Shown here: positions 25,448 through 33,158 of the stretch, piece after piece
How the letters are laid out: the number at the start of each line of letters is the position of its first letter
Position numbering within the stretch: position 1 is the stretch's first letter
Origin: an uncultured Nioella sp.
Lineage (GTDB): Bacteria > Pseudomonadota > Alphaproteobacteria > Rhodobacterales > Rhodobacteraceae
Direction of reading: 5' to 3'
Assembly: GCA_947498125.1 (NCBI GenBank)
Contig: CANMJH010000002.1
Location: forward strand, 873,001-937,000
Length of the DNA: 64,000 nucleotides
Translations under genes and position numbers: made by a program
The notes under the pieces: model-generated
The model's input: only the letters and a program-made list of their open reading frames with translations
What the model was told of the DNA's origin: nothing
Database searches by the model: none

Positions 25448-25798
25448 TTAGTTTTCTCCAAGCCTGTGAAGTGTGGTGGGAAAAGGTGCCGAAAATCTGC
25501 CTTGTTGTACATGATGGCGCTCAATAATTTCTCCAAGAAAATTTGCGTGTTTTGGGTAAGATTCTATCCATGTTTCGTCTTCTACGGGGAACCGATTTCC
25601 AGAGATACGAGTTCGATTTTTTTCGCTCAAACCTAGCATATCTTGGTCTACCCACTGGCCCAAGAATTGACGAGAATTTCCAATCCCACCGTTTGCTGTT
25701 ATCCGCCGAAAAAAATATGGGTCGCCGTTTTGGGGCACCCGGTCTCCCGACCGGGCAGCGCCCGAACCGCCCCCACGGGGCGGGCGCTTTACGCCCAC
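25448..25798 (-). pseudogene. C-terminal toxin-tip fragment, HH(H)-type nuclease-like, truncated
   Basis: The open frame starts at a GTG inside a GC-rich palindrome and its first 25 residues are low-complexity translation of that palindrome. From about residue 27 on it looks like a real protein: ITANGGIGNSRQFLGQWVDQD, then GNRFPVEDETWIESYP, and finally IIERHHVQQGRFSAPFPTTLHR before the stop. The His-His pair with a later P-x-x-x-H resembles C-terminal nuclease tips of Rhs or CDI-type polymorphic toxins, as I recall them. The large N-terminal body such toxins need is absent, so I call it a displaced or broken tip. It precedes an immunity-like gene by 28 bases. Confidence 0.5.
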
Positions 25799-25817
25799 CC
25801 CTCGGTTCGGGCACTGC
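25738..25817. repeat. Compound GC-rich palindrome at the toxin-fragment boundary
   Basis: First a hairpin CCCGGTC-TCCC-GACCGGG (25738-25755). Then an outer stem GCCCGAACCG (25760-25769) with CGGTTCGGGC (25803-25812), extended by GCAG/CTGC, enclosing two smaller hairpins (CCCC-ACG-GGG type and GGGCG-CTTTA-CGCCC). The layout of an outer stem with two inner hairpins is the same as at 8146-8211. It lies exactly where the toxin homology stops. Confidence 0.65.
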
Positions 25818-26004
25818 CCTTCGCGGTAAGATCGGCCATAGTGATTGCGGCTACCTCAACCTGATCCAAATCAAAGCCCGCCGCACAGGCACAAGCCAGG
25901 ACACCGCCCGTGCCCTACCTTCTCCTCCTCCCGCCCATTACGCCAAGCCTGACAGAAATGCCGCGCCAGCGTCCTGACTTCGGTCAAGCATCTGTCTGCA
26001 CAGG

Positions 26005-26024
26005 GGGTGTACAGGGGGGTGTAC
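26005..26024. repeat. Tandem G-rich repeat (iteron-like)
   Basis: Two copies of GGGTGTAC (26005-26012 and 26017-26024), each preceded by ACAGGG or CAGGG, spaced 12 bases apart. The opposite strand reads GTACACCC twice. They lie 130 bases from the DnaA-box-like sites. Confidence 0.5.
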
Positions 26025-26153
26025 GCGCTGTGCACGGGGGTTGAGGGGGTGATTCCGTGTCGAAATCGCCTTTGCAGGCGCAGAAATTCCCTCAAAATTT
26101 CTCCCGAACCTGTCTCCTCCTGCAACTGGGCCGAGACTCTGGATTTTTCGGAC

Positions 26154-26197
26154 CTATCCACAGGGGTTTCCACAAGGAACTCAGATGTTTATCCCCA
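26154..26197 (+). other. Cluster of DnaA-box-like sites
   Basis: CTATCCACA (26154-26162) and TTATCCCCA (26189-26197) each differ by one base from the consensus TTATCCACA. Between them TTTCCACAA (26167-26175) matches in part. All are in the same orientation within 44 bases. This density is unusual outside replication origins or DnaA-controlled promoters, but no standard origin gene neighbour is present. Confidence 0.45.
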
Positions 26198-26280
26198 AGA
26201 AAAAATCATGCTGCAGTGCTATTTTCTGGACCGAACCCAAAGCTTTTGTAACAGTGAACTCACCGCCAAGGGATCAAACC

Positions 26281-26610
26281 CGAACGCGGTCGCGAAGGCC
26301 CGAAGGCGCCGGAGGGATGCAGTCCAGATCGCAAGATCACGGGTGTATTACAAAGGGGTCGGGGATACGGCAACTGGTTGAGATCTTTGATTTCTCCCGA
26401 ATGTCCGGATCACCTAAGGCACGGAGCGGGCCTTGGTATGACACTCTTCGGAGGGGCATGCAGAGGTCGTCACGAAGAGGGTCCTTCGGGATCAGCTTGT
26501 GGCTGTGGGCAAGGTCTTCGGACCGGGTTCGCAAAATGGGCCAAACGCCCCTTCGGGGGGAAGTAAGCTCATATCGAAGGCGTCAGGAGGGCCGCAAGGC
26601 TCGTGCGTAG
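26281..26610 (+). ncRNA. Candidate structured RNA with a chain of UUCG/GCAA hairpins
   Basis: Six short hairpins are capped by very stable RNA tetraloops, all stable only if the plus strand is transcribed: GATC-GCAA-GATC (26327-26338), CTC-TTCG-GAG (26444-26453), GGTCC-TTCG-GGATC (26480-26493), GGTC-TTCG-GACC (26513-26524), CCCC-TTCG-GGGG (26548-26559) and GGGCC-GCAA-GGCTC (26589-26602). Four are the exact C(UUCG)G form and two are GNRA loops. Such a run on one strand in a gene-free region is strong evidence for a structured RNA. I looked for hallmarks of RNase P RNA, tmRNA and 4.5S RNA and did not find them. Ends are approximate. Confidence 0.6.
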
Positions 26611-26668
26611 GACCGCGTCTGAAGCACCTGACGTCTTCATCTATTTCGCAGGTGGGTTTCTATAATGA

Positions 26669-26705
26669 GAAACGGGACCTGGCCCATGGGGGCCGGTCCC
26701 GTTTC
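26669..26705 (-). terminator. Strong stem-loop, probable terminator of the hydrolase gene
   Basis: A perfect 11-base-pair stem GAAACGGGACC / GGTCCCGTTTC continues after one bulged base into GGCCC/GGGCC. On the minus strand it is followed by TCATTATAG and lies 150 bases past the hydrolase stop at 26855. On the plus strand no T-run follows, but it could also end the candidate RNA. Confidence 0.6.
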
Positions 26706-26854
26706 CGCGTCAGTCATGCGCACCGCGTCTATGCACCTATGGAGCCTCGTTTAGGCCGCTGCACCGCGGCAATCAACTAGATATGGCCGTCCCGCGTCAC
26801 AGCGCCGCAATATTTTCGAAAACTGAGTCGCTTGGGCAACAGGCGGATGCTGCG

Positions 26855-27616
26855 TCAGGCGTTCAGAAAGACGCGGATTGCGGCCTCGAATTCGCGGGGT
26901 TTGTCGGCGTGCAGCCAATGGCCTGCCTCGGGGATTTTGGCAAAACGTGCCGCCGGGAAGTAGGAGCGGATCTGTTTGCGATACTCGGGAAGGACATAGT
27001 CAGATGTCGCGCCAGAAAGCATGAAAACGGGGCCATCAAAAACGCCTTCCTGCCCCTCAGGCCAGCCCGTGATTTGATCCATAAATCTGGCCAGCACGTC
27101 GTGGTTCAGGCGCCAACGTTTTTCTTTTACATCAAGGGATTGCAACAAAAACGCCCGTATTCCGGGCTCGGAAATATGGGCGCTGAGTTGATCATCAGCG
27201 TCGCGGCGAGTGGTTATGCGCGCAAGATCCACAGAGCGCATCGCGTCGATCAGGTGCACTTGACTATGAGTGTAGGCCACGGGCGCGATATCGGCCACGA
27301 TCAGCTTACTCACCAAATCAGGATAGGTGAGCGCCAGAACCATTGCCGCTTTGCCGCCCATTGAATGCCCCAGAACATCGAGCTTGTCGCCATGGGCCTT
27401 GATTACCCCGGCCAGATCTTCGGCGAGATCGACATAGCGGTGAGTTTCAAAGCGCGGGCTTTCACCGTGATTGCGCATGTCGACGCTGATGACCTGGCGC
27501 TCGTCTGAAAGACGTTTGGCGATCACATTCCAATTGCGCGCAGAGCCGTAAAGCCCGTGGGCAATGAGAAGCGGAGGCTGCGCCGTTGGGGCGCCTGTAA
27601 GGGTCGTGGCTAGCAT
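26855..27616 (-). CDS. Alpha/beta hydrolase, YbfF-type esterase
   Basis: A 253-residue alpha/beta hydrolase of the YbfF/ABHD11 esterase group. Motifs: LLIAHGLYGSARNW (oxyanion region), VDMRNHGES, the nucleophile elbow LGHSMGGKAAM near residue 90, the catalytic aspartate near LSGATSDYV, and the histidine in PEAGHWLHADKP. These fit acyl-CoA thioesterase or short-ester hydrolase activity in the cytoplasm. I start at the ATG at 27616, which begins the domain; the open frame extends to 28084 but that part overlaps another gene and is arginine-rich shadow sequence. Confidence 0.87.
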   Translation of the reverse strand: MLATTLTGAPTAQPPLLIAHGLYGSARNWNVIAKRLSDERQVISVDMRNHGESPRFETHRYVDLAEDLAGVIKAHGDKLDVLGHSMGGKAAMVLALTYPDLVSKLIVADIAPVAYTHSQVHLIDAMRSVDLARITTRRDADDQLSAHISEPGIRAFLLQSLDVKEKRWRLNHDVLARFMDQITGWPEGQEGVFDGPVFMLSGATSDYVLPEYRKQIRSYFPAARFAKIPEAGHWLHADKPREFEAAIRVFLNA

Positions 27617-27716
27617 GCCATGTGAATAGCTGATTGGGAAAGAAGGGGCCAGCGGTGTTGAGCAGAGTTTCGGGGCATTATAGGGTTCGGACAATGCAGA
27701 TGAGGACGGCGGCAAC

Positions 27717-28088
27717 ATGACTCCATCAGACCTACAGGCGCGTTTGGACGGTCTAGCCGCTCTTGCGAAGACACGGCTGGGTGTCTCGGGAAATGAGACG
27801 AGTTCGGTTTTGCAGCTCGCGGGGGGAGATTTGCCGCGGCGAGAGCGTCTGGCTGCGCGGCGATTGGCCGAACAAGCTGCTTTGGCGGAGAACCCGAAAT
27901 TGGCCCGCCGCTTGGATATTGAGGTGATTGAGACTGATATCAAACGGGTTGAGCGGCATTTGCGCCGGATTGACCCGCGCGAGGCCGCTGCCAACCGGTG
28001 GGCGGGCGTGCTAGGCAGTATCGCTTTTCGTCTCTTGGTCGTTTTGATCCTGCTGGGGGTTGTTTTGGTTTGGCAGGATCTCATCTGA
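27717..28088 (+). CDS. Membrane-anchored coiled-coil protein, unknown
   Basis: I do not recognise this 123-residue protein. It has a charged, helix-forming N-terminal part rich in Arg, Leu and Ala (RRERLAARRLAEQAALAEN and IETDIKRVERHLRRIDPREAA), probably a coiled coil. It ends with one transmembrane helix (FRLLVVLILLGVVLVW) five residues from the C-terminus, giving a tail-anchored topology. It diverges from the hydrolase gene by about 100 bases. A nested palindrome follows its stop. Confidence 0.65.
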   Translation: MTPSDLQARLDGLAALAKTRLGVSGNETSSVLQLAGGDLPRRERLAARRLAEQAALAENPKLARRLDIEVIETDIKRVERHLRRIDPREAAANRWAGVLGSIAFRLLVVLILLGVVLVWQDLI

Positions 28089-28095
28089 GGGGGCG

Positions 28096-28146
28096 GCGCG
28101 CCTCGTCACGCTCACCCGCTATGCGGGCGAGCCATCCTCGGCGCGC
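28096..28146. repeat. Nested palindrome between genes
   Basis: Outer stem GCGCGCC (28096-28102) with GGCGCGC (28140-28146) encloses a hairpin CTC-A-CCCGC-TAT-GCGGG-C-GAG. It lies between a plus-strand and a minus-strand gene, as do the elements at 8146 and 25738. Confidence 0.55.
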
Positions 28147-28162
28147 ATTGCCATGGACAAGA

Positions 28163-29074
28163 TTAATGGGCCGGTTTCAGGAACGTGCCATTGCGTAGAT
28201 CGCTGAGCGCAGTGCGGATTTCCTCTTGCGTATTCATCACAATCGGGCCGTGCCAGGCCACGGGTTCTTCAATCGGCGCGCCTGAAATCAGCAGGAACCG
28301 GACGCCATCTTCACCCGCCTGAACGGTGATCTCATCGCCTGTGCCAAAGCGGATCAGGGTGCGATTGCCGGACATGTCACGAATGTTGACCTCTTGGCCC
28401 ATCACCTCTTTTTCAAGCAGAACACCTTGCGGGGCGGAAGCATCGGCAAAGGCCGCCTCACCTTCAAAGACATAAGCAAAGGCACGTCTGTAGGTGTCGA
28501 TGCGGAAGCTGCGTTTGACGCCGGCCGGCACCGAAATATCGAGATATTGCGGATCGGCGGCGATGCCATCCACGGGGCCTTTCTTGCCCCAAAACTCGCC
28601 TGTTATGACCTTCACTCGGGTGCCGTCATCATCAATCACTTCGGGAAAGGCCGAGGCATCGATATCCTGATAGCGCGGTGCGGTCATCTTAAGATCCGAC
28701 GGCAGATTGCCCCAAAGCTGGAACCCATGCATCTGACCTTTGGCGTTACCGGTTGGCATCTCTTGATGCAAAATGCCGGACCCGGCCGTCATCCATTGCA
28801 CAGAGCCAGAGCCAAGCGTGCCGGAATTTCCAAGCGAGTCGCTATGAGTGACTTCGCCTGCCAGAACATAGGTGATTGTCTCAATCCCGCGATGGGGGTG
28901 CCACGGAAAGCCGCGCATGTAGTCATCAGGGGTGTCGCCCCGGAAATCATCAAAAAGCAGGAACGGGTCCAGCTCGGATGGATCATGAAAGCCAAAGGCG
29001 CGGTGCAATTTGACGCCGGCGCCTTCCATTGTGGGTTGCGCCGGGCGGGATTCGATTACGGGACGTATGGACAT
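28163..29074 (-). CDS. Pirin-family bicupin protein
   Basis: A 303-residue pirin, a two-cupin protein with one iron site in the N-terminal domain. The metal-binding motif WHPHRGIETITYVLAGE is at about residue 57 and the second ligand set SGILHQEMP is near residue 102 (His, His, His, Glu). The start GVKLHRAFGFHDPSELDPFLLFDDFRG is typical in pieces. Bacterial pirins such as YhhW show quercetin 2,3-dioxygenase activity in vitro, while others affect stress or metabolism; the role here is not known. AAAAGGAGGCA precedes the ATG. Confidence 0.92.
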   Translation of the reverse strand: MSIRPVIESRPAQPTMEGAGVKLHRAFGFHDPSELDPFLLFDDFRGDTPDDYMRGFPWHPHRGIETITYVLAGEVTHSDSLGNSGTLGSGSVQWMTAGSGILHQEMPTGNAKGQMHGFQLWGNLPSDLKMTAPRYQDIDASAFPEVIDDDGTRVKVITGEFWGKKGPVDGIAADPQYLDISVPAGVKRSFRIDTYRRAFAYVFEGEAAFADASAPQGVLLEKEVMGQEVNIRDMSGNRTLIRFGTGDEITVQAGEDGVRFLLISGAPIEEPVAWHGPIVMNTQEEIRTALSDLRNGTFLKPAH

Positions 29075-29267
29075 GGCGGGATGCCTCCTTTTCCTTCACC
29101 AAAACCTAGGGCGCCAAAGGTGATCCGGCAATTGTGGCCGGGCGCACTGACCCTGTGCATTTTAGGATTTTGGTCGATTTCTGGCGATATTGGTCGTAGG
29201 CGGGGCAGAGCATAGCGTGGGTTTTGTCTTAGCCCCAAGAAATGATCATCCCGTGGAGATAAGAGCG

Positions 29268-30218
29268 ATGAAAACAGGGTTTATTGGACTGGGAAATGTT
29301 GGCGGCAAATTGGCCGGGACATTGCTGAGAAACGGCATCGACCTGACGGTTCTGGATTTGGATGAAGCGAAAGTGGCTGAATTTGTCGCGGGCGGCGCCA
29401 CTAAAGGGGAAAGTCCGGCACAGATGATGCGGGACTGCGACGCGGTCATCACCTGCCTTCCGCGCCCCGATATCTCGGCGGCGACGGTTGAAGGCCCGGA
29501 TGGGCTTTTGTCCGCAATGGGCCCTGGAAAGATCTGGATGGAGATGTCGACCACGGATGAAGCCGAAGTGAAACGCCTTGGTGCCAAGGTCATCGCAGCG
29601 GGCGGCGCAGCGGTAGATTGTCCGGTATCGGGCGGCTGTCACCGGGCAGACACAGGAAATATCGCGATTTTTGCAGGCTGCGACCGGGCCGCATTTGAGC
29701 GTATTTTGCCGCTTTTGACCCAAATGGGTCGCCGTGTTTTGCATACGGGCGAGCTTGGGTCAGCCTCGATTTTGAAGGTCATCACCAATTTCCTTGCCAC
29801 CGCGAACCTGATCACCTGCGCCGAAGCGCTGACCGTGGCCAAGGGCGCGGGTATGGATTTGGGAACCGCTTACGAGGCGATCCGCATTTCGTCTGGTACG
29901 TCATTTGTACATGAGACCGAAAGCCAAGTGATCCTGAATGGCAGCCGCGATATTAGCTTCACCATGGACCTGGTCCTCAAAGATATCGGCCTCTTCCAAG
30001 AGGTCGCGGATCGGGCAAATGTGCCGGTAGAGATGAACCCACTGATGATCCAGATATTCAAGGATGGCATTGCGCGGTACGGAGAACGCGAACTTTCGCC
30101 AAATATCATCCGGCGTCTGGAAGACGCCACAGGGCTTGATATACGCGCGCCGGGCTTTCCTGCCGAGATGACAGATGATGAGCCGGAAGAGCCGGGCTAC
30201 GAAGTGCGCCGGGATTAA
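29268..30218 (+). CDS. NAD(P)-dependent beta-hydroxyacid dehydrogenase
   Basis: A 316-residue member of the 3-hydroxyisobutyrate / tartronate semialdehyde reductase family. The Rossmann motif GFIGLGNVGGKLAGTLL begins at residue 4. The substrate loop DCPVSGGCHRADTGN and the catalytic lysine region SILKVITNFLATANL (K in G-x-x-x-K-x-x-x-N) follow in order. The start at 29268 follows GGAGATAAGAG; the frame runs 78 bases further up without a ribosome site. The substrate among the 3-hydroxyacids is not resolved. A terminator-like hairpin stands just behind the gene. Confidence 0.9.
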   Translation: MKTGFIGLGNVGGKLAGTLLRNGIDLTVLDLDEAKVAEFVAGGATKGESPAQMMRDCDAVITCLPRPDISAATVEGPDGLLSAMGPGKIWMEMSTTDEAEVKRLGAKVIAAGGAAVDCPVSGGCHRADTGNIAIFAGCDRAAFERILPLLTQMGRRVLHTGELGSASILKVITNFLATANLITCAEALTVAKGAGMDLGTAYEAIRISSGTSFVHETESQVILNGSRDISFTMDLVLKDIGLFQEVADRANVPVEMNPLMIQIFKDGIARYGERELSPNIIRRLEDATGLDIRAPGFPAEMTDDEPEEPGYEVRRD

Positions 30219-30250
30219 CCCAACGGCCTCGCATCAAAAAAACCGATTGG

Positions 30251-30280
30251 AACCATTGGGAATAATGGTTTTGGGATTTT
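30251..30280 (+). terminator. Terminator after the hydroxyacid dehydrogenase
   Basis: AACCATT-GGGAAT-AATGGTT followed by TTGGGATTTT, 33 bases behind the stop codon at 30218. Confidence 0.65.
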
Positions 30281-30347
30281 GCGCCTGCCTGTTAGCCAGA
30301 TCATGGCCCCGCCTTGTGTGGGGCGATGCATGGGAGGGCATAGGACA

Positions 30348-31085
30348 ATGAGTGAGGTCATCAAAGCCGAATGGTTTGATCTAGAGGCATCTTCGAAAGA
30401 GGAGGTCTGGTCTTGGCTGCACGATACCTATTTGCCAAGCGTCCGGGCGGTGTCTGGCGTGGCTTGGGTTGGCCATTACGACATCGTTCCAATCCCTGAT
30501 AAACCTTACATCGAAGGCGCGCCGATGCGGCGCGAGACGACGGATAGCTCAATCCCGAATGGCGGACAAAACGTGATCCTGACCGCGGCATTGTCGCCCG
30601 AGGTGTATTTTGGGACAGATAACGGGATCGAAGCGCTGGCCGACACACATGCAGAAATGCTGGGGCAGCTAAAAGGTTACCGCAGCGCGGTTTATATCGA
30701 AGAGCAAGTTATCAACTCGCCCGAACAACGCGCGTCTCCTTATGGGATGGGCCCGCCGCCTGCTATGCAGCTGGGCAATTACCATGTAGATAATCCGGAT
30801 GATGAGACCGAGCTGGCGCGCTGGTATCGTCAGGAACGTTTTGCGCGTGTTTCGGTCACGCAAGGCATGGTCCGTGGCCGCAAGATGCTGTCTATGGCCG
30901 GTTGGCCGAAGCATGGGGTGCTCTGGGAATTCACTGATTTGCCAGAGGGTGAGTTTACATTTGAACACCGCTTTGTCGCCGCTGACCGCAACGAAAACTG
31001 GCCAGGTCGCCACGTGCTGGAATATGTGACCCACGCCCCCGGCAGTCCGCATGCGGGTCGCCTTGTCTGGCCGCGGACGTCATAA
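30348..31085 (+). CDS. Protein of unknown function, ferredoxin-like repeat possible
   Basis: A 245-residue cytoplasmic protein that I do not recognise. The two halves look alike in outline: each has a WYR/WLH-type aromatic segment near its start (VWSWLHDTYLPSVRAVSGVAW and LARWYRQERFARVSVTQGMVRG) followed by strands. This suggests a tandem dimeric alpha-beta barrel (EthD or similar) fold, but this is inference. GGGAGGGCA precedes the ATG at 30348; the frame opens 69 bases earlier. It follows the terminator of the dehydrogenase gene, so it should have its own promoter. Confidence 0.6.
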   Translation: MSEVIKAEWFDLEASSKEEVWSWLHDTYLPSVRAVSGVAWVGHYDIVPIPDKPYIEGAPMRRETTDSSIPNGGQNVILTAALSPEVYFGTDNGIEALADTHAEMLGQLKGYRSAVYIEEQVINSPEQRASPYGMGPPPAMQLGNYHVDNPDDETELARWYRQERFARVSVTQGMVRGRKMLSMAGWPKHGVLWEFTDLPEGEFTFEHRFVAADRNENWPGRHVLEYVTHAPGSPHAGRLVWPRTS

Positions 31086-31164
31086 CACGTGTTCTATATG
31101 GCGTTTTCCGTGGCCCCGTGATCTAAGCCACATTTGGACCAGATCAGGCAAGGCGAGGGGCGTC

Positions 31165-31653
31165 ATGGACGGCAAGAACGACGAAATTCTGGATCGGATC
31201 ACGCCCAGCCCTGTCAGGCGAGCGTCAGCGACAATGTCCATCGGTCTGTTGGGCATCTTGTTGATCTTCATCGCGGTTACGGAACCGCCGGCCTTAGGCT
31301 GGCTACTTTTCCTGATTGCGATGGGGGCAGGGGCAATGGCCTTGGCATGGACGATGTGGCAGTCCTCGGGCGTTGTGCTTGAGTTGACACGCGAAGAGCT
31401 TCGCGAAGAAAATGGCCGTGTTTTGGCTCGCCTTGAAGATATACGTGCAGTTGATCGGGGCTTTTTCGCCTTTAAACCAGCGGCCGGGTTTCGCCTGAGC
31501 CTGCATCGGTCGATGCCGACGGTTATTGCGCCGGGGCTATGGTGGCGAATGGGATCGATGGTGATGATCGGCGGGGTTACCCGCCAACGTCAGGCCCGCG
31601 CTTTTGCCGATTTGATTGCAATTCTGGTGGCCGAGCAGCACGGAGAAATCTAA
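31165..31653 (+). CDS. Two-helix membrane protein, unknown function
   Basis: A 162-residue protein with two hydrophobic helices near the N-terminus (MSIGLLGILLIFIAVT and LGWLLFLIAMGAGAMALAW). A cytoplasmic domain rich in charged beta strands (VVLELTREELREENGRVLARLEDI) follows, ending in a basic helix. This layout resembles bacterial PH-domain-like membrane proteins of Rhodobacterales. Function is unknown. The ATG at 31165 follows GGCGAGGGGCG. It is convergent with the glutamate dehydrogenase gene, with only 26 bases between. Confidence 0.65.
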   Translation: MDGKNDEILDRITPSPVRRASATMSIGLLGILLIFIAVTEPPALGWLLFLIAMGAGAMALAWTMWQSSGVVLELTREELREENGRVLARLEDIRAVDRGFFAFKPAAGFRLSLHRSMPTVIAPGLWWRMGSMVMIGGVTRQRQARAFADLIAILVAEQHGEI

Positions 31654-31679
31654 CTCCGCGCTGCCCGCTTTCTCAATTC

Positions 31680-33110
31680 TCAGAGGCCTTTTGCGCGATA
31701 GCTGGAGGCCACGCGGTCAATAGCGACCATGAAGCCCGCCGTGCGCAGGTCGTCAACATCATTGCGACTGCGCCACACTTCTCGCATCGATTGGTAGGCC
31801 GTCCGCATCGTGTCATCGAGGCCCGAGCGCACCAATTCAAGCTCATCCGCGCCGCGCAGATACTTCTCTTTGAAATTCGGTGTCATCGTCCACGCATCAC
31901 CCAAGTGCTCGTCAAGACGTTCCAGCTCGTTCACGATCAGCTGGTGACGCGCTTCTTCCTGACGGCGTTGCATCCGGCCAAAGCGGATATGGCTGAGGTT
32001 CTTGACCCACTCAAAATAGGACACCGTTACACCGCCGGCATTCGCATAGAGGTCAGGGATGATAACAGTGCCCTTGTCGCGAAGAATATCGTTGGCTCCA
32101 GCTGTGATTGGCCCGTTTGCAGCTTCGATAATCAGTGGCGCTTTGATCCGGTCGGCATTGCCAAGATTGATTACGGCCTCAATCGCGGCAGGGACCAGGA
32201 TGTCGCAATCTTCTTCCAGCGCAGCAAACCCATCTTCGTGATGCGTGCCCTCAGGGCAGCCTTTGACGCCGCCATGTTCACCAATCCACGCACGAACCTC
32301 ATCGACATTCATGCCCTTTGGGTTCGACAAAACGCCGTCACGCTCAATGATGTGAGTGATGATAGAACCATCTTCTTCGGCCAGGAATTTGGCGGCGTGA
32401 TAACCCACATTGCCAAGGCCCTGAACGATGACCCGCTTCCCATCCAGAGTTCCAGAAAGGCGCGCAGAGGCCACGTCATCGGGATGACGGAAAAACTCTT
32501 TCAGCGCATATTGCACGCCGCGACCAGTTGCTTCGACACGGCCTTGAATGCCGCCAGCATGGGGAGGTTTGCCCGTCACGCAGGCCTTTGCATTGATGTC
32601 TGTGGTGTGCATCCGCGCATATTGGTCGGCAATAATGGCCATCTCACGCTCGCCCGTACCCATATCGGGGGCCGGGACGTTTTGGGCCGGGTTGATCATG
32701 TCGCGCTTGATCAGCTCATAGGCAAAGCGGCGTGTGATTTGTTCTAGCTCATGATCTTCATAGTCGCGGGGATCAATGCACAAACCACCCTTCGATCCGC
32801 CAAAGGGCGCTTCTACCAAAGCGCATTTATAGGTCATAAGCGCGGCCAACGCTTCAACCTCATCTTGGTTTACATTTGAAGCATAGCGGATGCCGCCTTT
32901 GGCCGGTTCAAAATGTTCGGAATGGACCGAGCGATACCCAGTGAACGTCCGGATTTCGCCACGCAGCCGCACCCCGAAACGCACCGTGTACGTTGCGTTA
33001 CACACCCTAATCTTTTCCTCCAAACCCGGCGGCAATCCCATAAGGGAAGCGGCTCTTCCAAACATCAGGTCAACGGATTCGCGGAAACTCGGCTCACGGG
33101 GTGTAGACAT
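31680..33110 (-). CDS. gdhA: Glutamate dehydrogenase (Glu/Leu/Phe/Val family)
   Basis: A 476-residue NAD(P)-dependent glutamate dehydrogenase that interconverts glutamate and 2-oxoglutarate plus ammonia. The catalytic-lysine region is KCALVEAPFGGSKGGL; upstream, EPAKGGIRYA carries the substrate glycines. The Rossmann motif is VIVQGLGNVGYHAAKFL, and NAGGVTVSYFEW is the late signature. Length and motifs fit the GdhA/RocG-like alphaproteobacterial group. GGAGAGACACGA precedes the ATG at 33110; the frame continues to 33416 without coding character. A hairpin sits in the leader at 33137-33158. Confidence 0.93.
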   Translation of the reverse strand: MSTPREPSFRESVDLMFGRAASLMGLPPGLEEKIRVCNATYTVRFGVRLRGEIRTFTGYRSVHSEHFEPAKGGIRYASNVNQDEVEALAALMTYKCALVEAPFGGSKGGLCIDPRDYEDHELEQITRRFAYELIKRDMINPAQNVPAPDMGTGEREMAIIADQYARMHTTDINAKACVTGKPPHAGGIQGRVEATGRGVQYALKEFFRHPDDVASARLSGTLDGKRVIVQGLGNVGYHAAKFLAEEDGSIITHIIERDGVLSNPKGMNVDEVRAWIGEHGGVKGCPEGTHHEDGFAALEEDCDILVPAAIEAVINLGNADRIKAPLIIEAANGPITAGANDILRDKGTVIIPDLYANAGGVTVSYFEWVKNLSHIRFGRMQRRQEEARHQLIVNELERLDEHLGDAWTMTPNFKEKYLRGADELELVRSGLDDTMRTAYQSMREVWRSRNDVDDLRTAGFMVAIDRVASSYRAKGL

Positions 33111-33136
33111 TCGTGTCTCTCCTGAAAATGGGTAGA

Positions 33137-33158
33137 GGGCAGAGTTTTCAAACTGCCC
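33137..33158. promoter_or_regulatory. Hairpin in the gdhA leader with T-run on the opposite strand
   Basis: GGGCA-GA-GTTT-TC-AAAC-T-GCCC lies 27 bases upstream of the gdhA ATG. On the plus strand it is followed by ATTTTTTAAG, the form of an intrinsic terminator, although no plus-strand gene ends here. It may fold in the gdhA leader or stop an antisense transcript. Confidence 0.45.

Larger units (their letters stand above)
25818..26854. other. Gene-free kilobase region
   Basis: About 1 kb between the toxin fragment and the hydrolase gene holds no convincing coding sequence. Open frames in it have low-complexity, arginine- and serine-rich translations without ribosome sites. It contains, from left to right, a tandem G-rich repeat (26005-26024), a cluster of DnaA-box-like sites (26154-26197), a chain of tetraloop hairpins (26281-26610) and a strong terminator-like stem (26669-26705), each listed separately. 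Confidence 0.75.

Noticed and set aside
26154-26197. Declaring this the chromosomal replication origin
   Set aside because: Boxes are imperfect, expected origin genes are absent and strand skew cannot be computed here.
26281-26610. RNase P RNA, tmRNA or 4.5S RNA
   Set aside because: None of the conserved elements (GAGGAAAGTCC, tag-coding sequence, GGTCAGG...GGAAGC) is present, so I list it only as an unknown structured RNA.
26185-26610. 141-codon open frame on the plus strand
   Set aside because: The translation is Arg/Ser-rich without any family pattern; the tetraloop hairpins explain the sequence better.
31539-32747. Long open frame antisense to gdhA
   Set aside because: No motif and no ribosome site; it fully overlaps a strongly conserved gene.
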